NCBI GenBank assembly: GCA_964386865.1
Contig: CAYLUN010000028.1
Span: 1-62,265 of the forward strand
Reading direction: 5' to 3'
DNA from: CAYLUN01 sp964386865
Lineage (GTDB): Bacteria; Verrucomicrobiota; Kiritimatiellia; RFP12; UBA1067
DNA length: 62,265 nt
Each line of letters begins with the position of its first letter. Within the stretch, counting starts at the first letter, position 1. A model generated the notes under the pieces. It searched no databases. It was not told the DNA's origin and saw nothing but the letters and a program-made list of their open reading frames with translations. This document shows positions 25,799-34,800 of the stretch, piece after piece. Position numbers and translations under genes: made by a program.

Positions 25799-26128
25799 CT
25801 AATTGAGGATCGCTCTGAAGCCCGTGCTCCCCGGTGGTTCCCAGGTGCGGCACTCGGGGCAGTAGGAGACGTCAGCCAGTCGCTTCCAGATTGAGGCCGA
25901 CGGTGGACAGTAATTCAAATTCGCCCACGGCGCGTTGGTGGACTGAGGGCTGGCGTACCGTGAGACGCGAACGAGCCCGTTCGTGAGCGCAACACGGTGA
26001 ACGGCGCAGGTGGCGGTCTGACTTTTCGCGTTCAGCGGCGGCCAGTAGCGTGAGCCTTGTATCAGCATGGTAGCGAAGGCCGCCACCGAGAGAGCAGCGG
26101 GCAGGAAGCGCAACCGGTCCTTCTTCAT
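25799..26128 (-). CDS. Small membrane-anchored hypothetical protein with CPEC motif
   Basis: 109 residues, not recognised. An N-terminal hydrophobic segment (FLPAALSVAAFATMLIQG) could be a signal anchor. The rest is short and contains three further cysteines, including a CPEC pair near the C-terminus (VSYCPECRTWEPP), which might bind a metal. GAGGG stands 6 bases before the ATG. It is the last gene of a possible minus-strand operon after uxaC, the gluconate-type permease and another small membrane protein, but the 120-base gap to the previous gene makes membership uncertain. Confidence 0.55.
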   Translation of the reverse strand: MKKDRLRFLPAALSVAAFATMLIQGSRYWPPLNAKSQTATCAVHRVALTNGLVRVSRYASPQSTNAPWANLNYCPPSASIWKRLADVSYCPECRTWEPPGSTGFRAILN

Positions 26129-26248
26129 AGTGTTCCCTCTCGTTAGAGCTTTTTCATCTGATCTGTAGCCGACTTCGCCATGCGATACGGCTCGCGAGCC
26201 GCAGGTCGTCTATACATTTTTGAAACCGCTCTAGTGGTCGCACGGAAG

Positions 26249-26638
26249 TCACATCAGGCAGAACGCGCCGACCACTTGCAGGCCGTGGACAAGCAGGATC
26301 AAAACGAGCGCACTTGGCAGCTTGCCTCGCTTCCTAGCGGCTGCCAGCGCGAGCGCGTAGCCGATCACGACGAGTGCGGGCACCGCATAGGCAATCCACG
26401 CGACCTTCTCCGACAAGAGCTCCGAAATATGCGCGAGTCCGAAACATGCCAGCACGTAGCTTGGCGCAAGCGCAAATATGAGATAATAAAGCCATTCCCA
26501 CTCGAGTTCCTGACAAAAAAAGGCCAGCAGTGCAAGAAGGGAAATGAACGCGCCAACGAGCTTGAACACCCACGCAGGCTTGTCGACGTCTGCGAGCTCC
26601 TCAGACAGGGGTTTCTTCCGCAGACTTGAACGCTCCAT
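26249..26638 (-). CDS. Small multi-pass membrane protein of unknown function
   Basis: 129 residues, not recognised. A charged N-terminus (MERSSLRKKPLSEELADVDK) precedes four likely membrane helices (about residues 24-45, 49-70, 80-100 and 106-128). GGAGG lies 6 bases before the ATG. The start is only 25 bases after the stop of the gluconate-type permease on the same strand, so it is probably cotranscribed with the uronate module. Nothing in it suggests a catalytic function. Confidence 0.6.
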   Translation of the reverse strand: MERSSLRKKPLSEELADVDKPAWVFKLVGAFISLLALLAFFCQELEWEWLYYLIFALAPSYVLACFGLAHISELLSEKVAWIAYAVPALVVIGYALALAAARKRGKLPSALVLILLVHGLQVVGAFCLM

Positions 26639-26663
26639 GAGGCCTCCGCTCTTTTCGTCGGTC

Positions 26664-28016
26664 TCACACGACGTAGCTCGCGAGCCAGGCGAGGGTGGCG
26701 CCGGTGACGCCGATGATGGTTTCCATGACGGTCCAGGACTTGAGCGTGTCCTTGGTGCTGAGGCCGAAGTAGCGGTTCACGAGCCAGAAGCCGCTGTCGT
26801 TCACGTGCGAGACCGCGGTCGCGCCGGAGGCGATGGCGATCACGATGAGGGCGGGCTCGATGCGGCACCCTTCGAGCAGCGGCGCCATGATACCGCCGGC
26901 GGTGAGCATCGCGACCGTGGCCGAGCCCGCGACCGCCCGCACCACCAGCGCGATCAGAAAGGCCGCCCAGACCGGATGCAGGCCCGAGCCGGAGAGCCCC
27001 TCCGCCAGCGCCTTGCCCGCGCCGCTGTCGACCAGCACCTGCTTGAAAACGCCGCCCGCTCCGGTGACGAGGATGATCAGCCCGGCTGGGGCCAGGGCCG
27101 AGGTGGCGACTTCGTTGACCTTTTCCCGCGAGAGCCCGCGGCAGGTGCCGAGCGCGGTGAAGGCGATCAGCGTCGCGGCCGTCAGCGCGAAGAAGGGGTG
27201 GCCGATAAAGGCGAAGAGCTGCCGCACCGCCGCGTACTCCTCGCCGGTCAGCGCCGCGTTGGTGACCGTGTTCAGCAGGATCAGCGCCAGCGGCAGCAGC
27301 AGGATGCCGAAGACCATGCCGAAGCCGGGCAGGGCCTTCTCGTCCCACTGTTTCTGGGCGGTTTCACTCTCCATGTACGCGGGGATCTCCGCGTGGATGC
27401 GGCCTGCGATCCACGTGCCGAAAACCGGCCCCGCGAGGATCGTGCAGGGCAGGCCGAGCAGGATGCCGTAGAAGATCACGCGGCCGAGATCCGCTCCGAC
27501 GAGCTGGGCGACCGCTATCGGGCCGGGCGTGGGAGGCACAAAGGCGTGCGTCACGGCGAGGCCCGCGAGCAGCGGGATGCCGTAGTAGAGCAGCGACTTC
27601 TTGGTCTCGCGCGACATCGCGTAGACCAGCGGCACGAGAATGATGAAGCCGACGTCGAAGAAAACCGGGATCGCCACGAGGAAGCCCGCCAGCGACATGG
27701 CCCACGGCGCGCGCCGCTTGCCGAAGACCCGCAGCAGCGTGAGCGTCAGCCGCTCCGCGCCGCCGGAGACCTCGAGCAGCTGGCCGAACATCGCGCCGAG
27801 GCCCACCACCACCGCGATGAACCCGAGCGTTTTGCCCATGCCCTGCTCGATGCAGGACATGACCTTCTCGGGCGGCATGCCCGCCGCCAGCGCCGTGACC
27901 ATGCTCACGAGGATCAGCGAGACGAAGGGCTGCTGCTTCCACTTGATGATCAGAAACAGCAGCCCCGCGACCGCGGCGGCGACGACGCAGGCAAGATAGG
28001 TGGGTGAGTGGATCAT
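26664..28016 (-). CDS. gntP: GntP-family gluconate/uronate:H+ symporter
   Basis: 450 residues with about 12-14 membrane segments, the length of GntP permeases. They import gluconate, ketogluconate or related sugar acids across the inner membrane. Recognisable features are the early VAAAVAGLLFLIIKWKQQPFVSL, GLGAMFGQLLEVSGGAERL, FFDVGFIILVPL, the loop HAFVPPTPGPIAVA, and near the end AVAGSATVAMLTAGGI and ATAVSHVNDSGFWLVNRYFGLS, all strongly conserved in GntP. It starts 10 bases after the uxaC stop on the same strand, so the pair forms an operon. In this setting glucuronate or a related uronate is the likelier substrate. The gene symbol denotes the family, not proven orthology. Confidence 0.93.
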   Translation of the reverse strand: MIHSPTYLACVVAAAVAGLLFLIIKWKQQPFVSLILVSMVTALAAGMPPEKVMSCIEQGMGKTLGFIAVVVGLGAMFGQLLEVSGGAERLTLTLLRVFGKRRAPWAMSLAGFLVAIPVFFDVGFIILVPLVYAMSRETKKSLLYYGIPLLAGLAVTHAFVPPTPGPIAVAQLVGADLGRVIFYGILLGLPCTILAGPVFGTWIAGRIHAEIPAYMESETAQKQWDEKALPGFGMVFGILLLPLALILLNTVTNAALTGEEYAAVRQLFAFIGHPFFALTAATLIAFTALGTCRGLSREKVNEVATSALAPAGLIILVTGAGGVFKQVLVDSGAGKALAEGLSGSGLHPVWAAFLIALVVRAVAGSATVAMLTAGGIMAPLLEGCRIEPALIVIAIASGATAVSHVNDSGFWLVNRYFGLSTKDTLKSWTVMETIIGVTGATLAWLASYVV

Positions 28017-28026
28017 GAGAGAACTC

Positions 28027-29436
28027 TCATTTCACGTCGAACCCGAAGTACCGCACGGCGTTGCGGTAGCAGATATCCTTCACAACCTCGCCGGTCCAGG
28101 CGATGTCGTTGGGGATCTTGCCCTCGGTGATGTCGGTGCCCAGCAGGTTGCAGAGGATGCGGCGGAAGTACTCGTGGCGCGTGTAGCTGAGGAACGAGCG
28201 GCTGTCGGTGAGCATGCCCACGAAGCGGCTCAGCAGGCCGAGCTGCGAGAGCGCCTCGAGCTGGCGCAGCATGCCGTCCTTCTGGTCGTTGAACCACCAG
28301 CCGCTGCCGAACTGCATGCGGCCGGCCTCGGGCCCGCGCTGGAAGTTGCCGAGCATGGTGCCGATCATCTCGTTGTCGCACGGGTTGAGCGTGTAGATCA
28401 CGACGCGCGGCAGCGCGTCCGCCTGCTCCAGCCGGTCGAAGAGGCGCGACATGGGCTGCGCCACGGACCAGTCGCCGATGGAGTCGAAGCCGGTGTCGGG
28501 GCCGAGCCGCTGGAACATCTTGGTGTTGTTGTTGCGCATCGCGCCGTAGTGGAGCTGGACGCTCCAGTCGGTCTTGGCGTCGAGGGCCATGCAGGTGAAG
28601 AGCACGGCCGAGCGGAACTTGGCGACCTCCTCCGCCGTCGCGACACCGCCTTGGCGCACGCGGGCGAAGACGGCGCGGATCTCGGCCTCGGTGTAGGGCT
28701 CGGCGTAGAGCGTGTCCAAGCCGTAGTCGGAGAGGCGGCAGCCGCTCTGGGCGAAGAAGGCGTGGCGCTTGTCGAGGGCGGCGAGCAGGTCGTCCCAGGT
28801 CTTCACCTCCTGCCCGGCGGCGGCGGCGAGCCGGTCGAGCCAGCCGTTCCAGAAGGCGGGCCGGTCGAGGGCCATGGCCTTGTCGGGCCGCCACGTGGGC
28901 AGCACCTGCGCGGCGAAGCCCGAGGCTTTGACCGCCGCGTGGTGCTCGAGCGTGTCGGCGGGGTCATCCGTGGTGCAGACCAGCTTGACGTTGCTGCGCG
29001 TCATGAAGCCGCGGGCGCTGAAGCCCGGCTGCGCCAGCTGCTCAGCCGTGGACTGCCAGATCTTGTCGGCGGTGGCGGGCGAGAGCAGGTCGTAGATGCC
29101 GAAGTAGCGGGCCAGCTCGAGCTGCGACCAGTCGAACAGCGGGTTGCGCAGCAGGTACGGCATGGTCTCCGCGAACTTCTGGAACTTCTCGCGGTCGGGC
29201 GCGTCGCCCGTGATGAAGCGCTCGTCGAGGCCGTTGGAGCGCAGGGCGCGCCACTTGTAGTGGTCGCCGCCGAGCCAGACGCGGGTCATGTTTTCCCAGC
29301 GCTTGTCCTCCGCGACCTCGGCGGGCGGCAGGTGGCAGTGGTAGTCGATGATCGGCATGGGGGCGGCGTAGCCGTGGTACAGCTCGCGGGCGGCGGGGTT
29401 CTGTAAAAGGAAATCGTCGTGAATAAAGGGTTTCAT
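28027..29436 (-). CDS. uxaC: Glucuronate (uronate) isomerase UxaC
   Basis: 469 residues. UxaC isomerises D-glucuronate to D-fructuronate and D-galacturonate to D-tagaturonate in the cytosol, the first step of uronate catabolism. The start MKPFIHDDFLLQNPAARELYH is the family's usual N-terminus, so the ATG at 29436 is preferred to an in-frame ATG 21 bases upstream. Residues about 28-33 carry the metal-binding DYHCHL (H-x-H) motif of the amidohydrolase fold, followed by KRWENMTRVWLGGDHYKWRALRSNG. The C-terminus contains LTDSRSFLSYTRHEYFRRILCNLLG, also conserved. It leads the operon with the GntP-type permease. No ribosome binding site of good quality is visible. Confidence 0.95.
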   Translation of the reverse strand: MKPFIHDDFLLQNPAARELYHGYAAPMPIIDYHCHLPPAEVAEDKRWENMTRVWLGGDHYKWRALRSNGLDERFITGDAPDREKFQKFAETMPYLLRNPLFDWSQLELARYFGIYDLLSPATADKIWQSTAEQLAQPGFSARGFMTRSNVKLVCTTDDPADTLEHHAAVKASGFAAQVLPTWRPDKAMALDRPAFWNGWLDRLAAAAGQEVKTWDDLLAALDKRHAFFAQSGCRLSDYGLDTLYAEPYTEAEIRAVFARVRQGGVATAEEVAKFRSAVLFTCMALDAKTDWSVQLHYGAMRNNNTKMFQRLGPDTGFDSIGDWSVAQPMSRLFDRLEQADALPRVVIYTLNPCDNEMIGTMLGNFQRGPEAGRMQFGSGWWFNDQKDGMLRQLEALSQLGLLSRFVGMLTDSRSFLSYTRHEYFRRILCNLLGTDITEGKIPNDIAWTGEVVKDICYRNAVRYFGFDVK

Positions 29437-29592
29437 AGTGTGGCTATTAAACCACATACACCCCGACCGCTTCGAGCGAAAATCAGCGGCTCAAGGCGAG
29501 AGAGGGTCGAGCGCTGACGATCTGGGACGGCTCAGCACCGCTTCGCCCTCCAGCGCGCGGCGCTGCCGGGAACGCGCACTCTGACCTCCAGT

Positions 29593-29663
29593 TCCGAACG
29601 TCAGCGACCATCGGCCTTCTGACGCCGAAGGCGACCGGGGGTTCGGTGGGTGCCAAGTTGGAA
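29593..29663 (-). mobile_element. attC-like integron recombination site (site B)
   Basis: On the minus strand this 71-bp segment runs from TTCCAAC (R''-like, fits YYYAAC) to GTTCGGA (R'-like). It shares with site A the central TCGCCTTCGGC and the right arm GCCGATGG(C/T)CGCT(A/G)AC followed by GTT(G/C)GGA, and it is exactly the same length. The left arm GGCACCCACCG pairs imperfectly with CGATGGTCGC. No integrase gene is present nearby. Confidence 0.55.
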
Positions 29664-29734
29664 TCAGTCTCTCTCTTTTCATCCGGTCTGTCGAGGGGCT
29701 TCGGGCCTCTGCCTGGCGCGCGCCCCGGTTATCA

Positions 29735-29760
29735 ATTCCACACTTTGCAAGGTGTGGAAT
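29735..29760. repeat. ATTCCACAC/GTGTGGAAT palindrome (family member 3)
   Basis: Nine-base perfect arms flank TTTGCAAG, whose CTT/AAG ends can extend the stem with a one-base bulge. It lies 71 bases from attC-like site B. It shares sequence with the elements at 20471-20486 and 25687-25712. Confidence 0.55.
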
Positions 29761-30150
29761 CGCGTTCGCATGACCAGTGTGGTCTACAAACCCAGAACCT
29801 TCCGTGATCATTTCATGTCGGTTCCAACTGTCGGTGGTGAGGCTCGGCGCGTTAGCGACGTTCCTCTCCACCACTTTGTTCATGGTTGGATGCCTCGTCT
29901 TTACGTATGCAGCTGCACTTGCAAGCCCGAGCCTCCCTACAATCCAGAGGCGCCAAGAATGAAGCCGATACGCGTACACGCGTACACTGAAGAGCGAAAC
30001 GGGGTCAAGCCCTCGCTGCAAGACATTGACATCTTCAAGAGAGTCAATGACTTGTGGTTTACGCCACGAAGACACCACAAGCACGAAGAAACACAAAGCA
30101 TTTGCGTGTACTACCAGTGAACCTCCTAGGTGCTTTTTTGCGCGGCCCCC

Positions 30151-30179
30151 TTGACAGTGGCCAATACTCTAGCTAGACT
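30151..30179 (+). promoter_or_regulatory. Strong sigma-70-type promoter of ahpC
   Basis: TTGACA at 30151-30156 is a perfect -35 hexamer. TAGACT at 30174-30179 follows after an ideal 17-base spacer. Transcription would begin near 30186, leaving a leader of about 25 bases with AAGGAGG before the ATG. No OxyR-type dyad is evident. Confidence 0.7.
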
Positions 30180-30211
30180 GTTGTCTTTCAATCAAACCAA
30201 GGAGGTTTACC

Positions 30212-30832
30212 ATGTCGAACACCATCTGTACAGCCGCTTCCGCCAAGGTCGGCCAGACCGTATCCGATTTCACGCTCCCCACCTACAACCCGGCCGCCGG
30301 GGAGTTCGGCGAGGTTTCGCTCGCCAAGCTGCGCGAGGCTGGCAAGTGGGTCGTGCTCTTCTTTTATCCGGCGGACTTCACCTTTGTGTGCCCGACGGAG
30401 CTGGCGGATCTGGCCGAGCAGCACAAGGCGCTCAAGGGCCTGGGCGTGGAGGTGATCTCCGTCTCCACCGACACCAAGTTCGCGCACCTCGCGTGGCGCG
30501 GCTCCGAGCGGCTGCTCGCGGACGTGAGCTACACGATGGCGTCCGACACCAACGGCACGCTGTCGCGCTACTTCGGCATCTACGACGACGGGGCCGGCCT
30601 GCCGCTGCGCGGCACCTTCATCATCAACCCGCAGGGCGTGCTGGTCGGCTCCGAGGTCAACTTCTTCAACGTGGGCCGCAACGCGCAGGAGCTGCTGCGC
30701 AAGATGCAGGCCAACGTCTACCTGCTGGCGAATCCCGCGGAGGCCTGCCCGGCCCGCTGGGAGAAAGGCCACAAAACGCTGACGCCGTCCGAGAAGCTGG
30801 TCGGCAACGTCTACGCCGCCCTGAACGGCTGA
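30212..30832 (+). CDS. ahpC: Typical 2-Cys peroxiredoxin (alkyl hydroperoxide reductase C)
   Basis: 206 residues. A cytosolic thiol peroxidase that reduces hydrogen peroxide and organic hydroperoxides. The peroxidatic cysteine is C60 in FYPADFTFVCPTE, and the resolving cysteine is C179 in NPAEACPARW, the arrangement of AhpC/Prx1 enzymes. The conserved arginine-containing LRGTFIINPQG is present. The ATG has AAGGAGG 6 bases upstream and a near-consensus promoter. No AhpF or thioredoxin reductase gene is adjacent, so the electron donor must be encoded elsewhere. Single-gene unit with its own terminator. Confidence 0.95.
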   Translation: MSNTICTAASAKVGQTVSDFTLPTYNPAAGEFGEVSLAKLREAGKWVVLFFYPADFTFVCPTELADLAEQHKALKGLGVEVISVSTDTKFAHLAWRGSERLLADVSYTMASDTNGTLSRYFGIYDDGAGLPLRGTFIINPQGVLVGSEVNFFNVGRNAQELLRKMQANVYLLANPAEACPARWEKGHKTLTPSEKLVGNVYAALNG

Positions 30833-30854
30833 GCGCCGTGCGGGCTGAGGCGCG

Positions 30855-30882
30855 GGCCGCTCCACGCGGGGCGGCTCTTCTT
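30855..30882 (+). terminator. Rho-independent terminator after ahpC
   Basis: GCCGCTCC and GGGGCGGC form an 8-pair stem (one G-T pair) with loop ACGC, followed by TCTTCTTATTT. It lies about 25 bases after the ahpC stop. It could also serve the convergent SWIM gene from the other side. Confidence 0.6.
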
Positions 30883-30906
30883 ATTTCCGTACGCCTCCGC
30901 CGCGCC

Positions 30907-31836
30907 TTACATCCACGAGGCGTCGACGCGCATTTTGCGGTGCTTGAGGTGCAGGTTGGCTCCGGTGATGATGACCTTCTCGTCCTCGCGCCGCAGGTCG
31001 AGCGGCTCGCCGGTCCACACGATCCAGCCGCGTGCGGCGGCCCGGACGTAGAGGTGTTCGAGGGTGTCGGCGAAGCGCTCCTGCCCGCGCCAGAAGGGCA
31101 GCGGGCCGAGGCGCTGAATCAGGGGCGCGGGCGCGGCTGTTTTCGGCGCCGAGCCAAAGTCCTCGAAGGCCGGCTTGGGCGTGCCGTAGAACGCCTCCGC
31201 CGTGAGGGCGTCCCCGTCCGAGGCCGCGCCTGCGACGGCCTGTGCGGGCGCGGGCGGCCGAGACTCCCCGACCAGGTCCTCCCGGCCGACGCCGCGCAGG
31301 GTGAGCAGGAGCAGCGGGTTTCTGGCGATGGCCTCGCCCAGCAGGAAATAGACGGCCGCCAAGTGCTTGCAGGGGTTGGCCCAGTCCGGGCACGAGCACC
31401 GGCTCTCGACATCGTGCGAGCGCCGAGGAAAGAGCGGGCAGCCCTCGGCCTGAAACAGGCCCTCCACCTCGAGCGGCAGGTCGCCCACCAGCAGCCGGGC
31501 CATGACGACCGCGCGCTCCCGCAGCGCGCGGACGACGCGCGCTTTCGCCGCGCCCTCCAGGCAGAGGAAGCGGATCGAGCTCTCGTAGGGCTCGTGCGAC
31601 GAGCCCTGCACGCGGGCCGCGACGCGCCCGGCTTCCACCGTCAGCGCCGAGACCTGACCGGAGACCGCGTAGTTGCGGCCGCGGCCGAGGCGCGCGCCCA
31701 GCCGAAAGTTCTCCATGACCTCCGTCCAGCGCCGGCTCCACCAGACGCGGGCGTGCCAGCCGTGCGCGGTCTGCGCGCGGATGCCGCCCCTGACGCTCAG
31801 GGGCGACCGCGGCGCGAATTTCTTCTTCTTGCTCAT
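30907..31836 (-). CDS. SWIM zinc-finger protein
   Basis: 309 residues. The SWIM motif CxCx(n)CxH is seen at about residues 144-156 (CSCPDWANPCKHLAAVYFLL), a zinc-binding DNA/protein-interaction module often partnered with SNF2 helicases in bacteria. The N-terminal half is rich in Arg and Trp (SLSVRGGIRAQTAHGWHARVWWSRRW...). The C-terminal half contains a QRLGPLPFWRGQERFADTLE segment that recurs in such proteins. The start codon overlaps the stop of the SNF2 gene by 4 bases (ATGA), so translation is probably coupled. Its function is presumably to guide or regulate the helicase on DNA; this is inferred from the pairing. Confidence 0.88.
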   Translation of the reverse strand: MSKKKKFAPRSPLSVRGGIRAQTAHGWHARVWWSRRWTEVMENFRLGARLGRGRNYAVSGQVSALTVEAGRVAARVQGSSHEPYESSIRFLCLEGAAKARVVRALRERAVVMARLLVGDLPLEVEGLFQAEGCPLFPRRSHDVESRCSCPDWANPCKHLAAVYFLLGEAIARNPLLLLTLRGVGREDLVGESRPPAPAQAVAGAASDGDALTAEAFYGTPKPAFEDFGSAPKTAAPAPLIQRLGPLPFWRGQERFADTLEHLYVRAAARGWIVWTGEPLDLRREDEKVIITGANLHLKHRKMRVDASWM

Positions 31837-34800
31837 CCTTCCACCATTCCGTCATTCCAGTAGCCCTGGGCCGCATCCAGCCGCAGGACGTCGTGAAGCT
31901 CGGTGTTCGAAAGCTCAGTCAGGAAGCTCTCGCCGCTGGAGACGATCTCGTCGGCGAGCGCGGTCTTGCTTTCGATCATCGCGTCGATCCGCTCCTCCAG
32001 CGTGCCGCCGCAGAGAAACTTGTGCACCATCACGTTGTGCGTCTGCCCGATTCGGAACGCGCGGTCCGTGGCCTGATTCTCCACGGCGGGGTTCCACCAG
32101 CGGTCGTAGTGGAACACGTGGGTCGCGCGGGTCAGGTTCAGGCCGGTTCCGCCTGCTTTGAGCGACAGGATGAAGGCCAGCGGCTGCGTGGACGCCTGGT
32201 AGGCCTGCACGAGCCGGTCGCGCTCCTTGCGCGGCACGCCGCCGTGCAGGAAGGGCATGTCGCTGGCAAACGCGTGGCACAGCCGGCGCTTGAGCAGGGT
32301 TCCCATCGCGGCGTACTGCGTGAAGACCAGCGCGCTCTCGCCGCGCGCGAAAACCTCCTCCAGCATCTCCTCGAGGCGCGTGAGCTTGCCGGAGCGGACG
32401 GCCGACGCCTGAGCCTCCCCCAGGTAGTGCGCCGGATGGTTGCACACCTGCTTGAGGCGCGTGAGCACGGCGAGGATGCGACCGCGCCGCGCCACGCCGT
32501 CCAACCCTTCGAGGTCGCGGTGGAACGCCTCCAGCACCTCCTCGTACAGGCGCGCCTGCTCGACCGTCAGCGGGCAGTAGACTTTGCCCTCCACCTTCTC
32601 GGGCAGGTCCGCGATGATCTGCTTGTCGGTCTTGAGGCGCCGCAAGATGAACGGCGTGGTGACGCGCCTCAATCGGGCGCGAGCCCCCGGCTCGGTGCCC
32701 GTCTGGATCGGGCGGAAGAAGGTGTCGCGGAACGCCGTGCGCCGCCCCAGCATGCCCGGGTTGAGAAAATCCATCAGCGACCAGACGTCGCCGACGTGGT
32801 TCTCCATCGGCGTGCCGGTAAGCGCGATGCGGTAGTCGGCCTGCAGCGCGCGAGCGGCCTGAGCCTGCTGGGTGTCCGGGTTCTTGATGTTCTGCGCCTC
32901 GTCCAGAAGGACGCCCGACCACGGCACTTTGCGCAGGTCTGTGTAGTCCCGGTAGAGCAAGTTGTAGCTGGTGATCACGACGTCGTGCTCCGCGACCTCG
33001 CGGGCGAACGTGTCGCCGTGCGCCCGCTGGGCGCCGTGGTGGAGCAGGCAGCGCAGGCCGGGCGCGAAGCGGCCGGCCTCCTTCAGCCAGTTGCCGAGCA
33101 CCGACATGGGGCCCACCAGCAGGGCCGGCCTCTTCTCGCCCACCTCGCGCTGGTGCAGCAAGAAGGCCAGCGCCTGAATCGTCTTGCCGAGCCCCATATC
33201 GTCAGCCAGGCAGGCGCCGAAGCCCCACTCCCTGAGGCGGACCAGCCAGCTGAACCCTCGCTGCTGGTAGGGCCGGAGCTCGCCGTGGAACCCGGTCGGC
33301 GGGGGCAGGGTTTCGAAGGTCTGCTCGCCGCAGAGGCGCTTGAGGAACGGGTCCAGCCAGCCGGCGCTGCGCACCGCCGACACGCTCAGCCCGCCGTGTC
33401 CGCCGCCCGTGCCGAGCGCCAGCCGGACAACCTCCAGCGCCGAGTGCGAATCGACGGCGTGTCCCCTCCCGACGCGGAGCGCGTTCTGGAGCTGGCGAAC
33501 GTCGAGGTGTATCCACTGCCCGCGGAAATAGACCAGCGGCGAGTCGGAGCGCAAGAGCGCCACCAGCTCCTCGGGCGAGACCGGCGCGCCGTTGAGCAGC
33601 ACGGACCACCGGACGTCCACGCGCTCCGCGAGCGCGTTGTCCGGCATGTCGTCGGAGGCGGTGTGCGGAGAGGCCTCGGCCTCGAGCGTCAGCGCCTGCA
33701 GGTTGTCGGGCTTCCACCACGCAGGCAGATCCACCTTGAATCCGGCCGCGGAGAGGAGCGCGCTCGACGATGTCAGAAACGCATGCGCCTCGAGCGCGGA
33801 TAGCAGGCAGACGGGCCCGTCCGGGCCGGGCTCTGCTCCGCCGAGCGGCGGAAAGAGCAGGATCGCCTGCCCGAGCGAGAGCAGCATGCCTTCGGTCGGC
33901 GAAGACGGCCCTGCCGGCAGCGGAAACGTCGCGCGCAGGCGCCACGGCTGAGCGGGGTCGTCCGGCTCGTGCAGGTGGAGCGCGACTTGTTCGTCCCGCG
34001 AGCATCCGCCTTCGACCGGGCGCCGCCACCCCTCAAGCTGGTCGGCCAGCGCGCCCAGCTCGTCCGCCGCGTCCCAGCGGACGCCGCGCTCGTCGCCGCG
34101 CAGGGCCGAGAACCACGCGTCGTGCGCGCTGTAATGCTTGCCGCGCTCGGCCTGGGCGCGGGAGAGCGTGGTCATCACGCTGACGCGCACGAGCCGGTCG
34201 ACGGTTTCGTCCAAAAAGTCCTCGGCCGCGGCGGCGATCGCCTGGCCGCTCGCCGCGCAGCCGGGCAGCCTCGCGGTGAGGCGGGACACGCGGCCGGCCT
34301 CTTCGCGGTCGACGCACGGCCGCCAGCGGGCCTCGTACCGGTCGTCCGCCGAGCGCCGGAGGTCGGGCAGAAAGCGTCCGCGCGCCACCATCGCGCCCGC
34401 ATAGTGAAACAGCTCGGCATACCCCAGCAGGTCTTCGCCTGCGAAAACCTCCGGGCCGAGGCGGCGGTCTTTGCACAGACCGAGCAGCGTGAAGGCCGCC
34501 CGCCACGGAAGCCGCAGCGCGCTGACTCGCCACGCGCGGCGCTCGACGCGGGTCGCGTCTGACGCGCGGGCGAGCATCTCCTCGCTGCACAGGAACGGCT
34601 GTGACGGCAGCGGCAGCGGCCCTTGCGCGGTGAGCCGGGTCGGGAAATCAAGCCTCAGGGCAAAGGCCTCTGCAGGCGGAGCCTCGACGCCCCGCATGAC
34701 CCTCGCGAGGGTCTCGCAGAGCGCTTCGCCGCCGGGATCGAAGGGCGACACATCGTTTGTCTCCGTTGCGCGCGCGAGCGGCACGGCCTCGCCGACGGAA

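Larger units (their letters stand above)
29437..30150. other. Gene-poor accessory pocket
   Basis: About 700 bp with no convincing gene. A short reading frame on the plus strand (29777-29962, 61 codons) contains one hydrophobic segment, but it has no ribosome binding site and no recognisable relatives. The region carries an attC-like site, a palindrome, and degenerate CACGAAGA/CACAAGCACGAAG-type repeats near 30065-30100. It resembles decayed integron cassette DNA. Confidence 0.5.

Noticed and set aside
29777..29962. 61-codon plus-strand frame with one hydrophobic segment
   Set aside because: Could be a decayed cassette gene, but it has no ribosome binding site and no relatives recognised.
29491..30096. 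201-codon minus-strand frame running through attC-like site B
   Set aside because: No ribosome binding site, no hydrophobic or domain pattern, Arg/Ser-rich; the tail is simply the translated recombination site.
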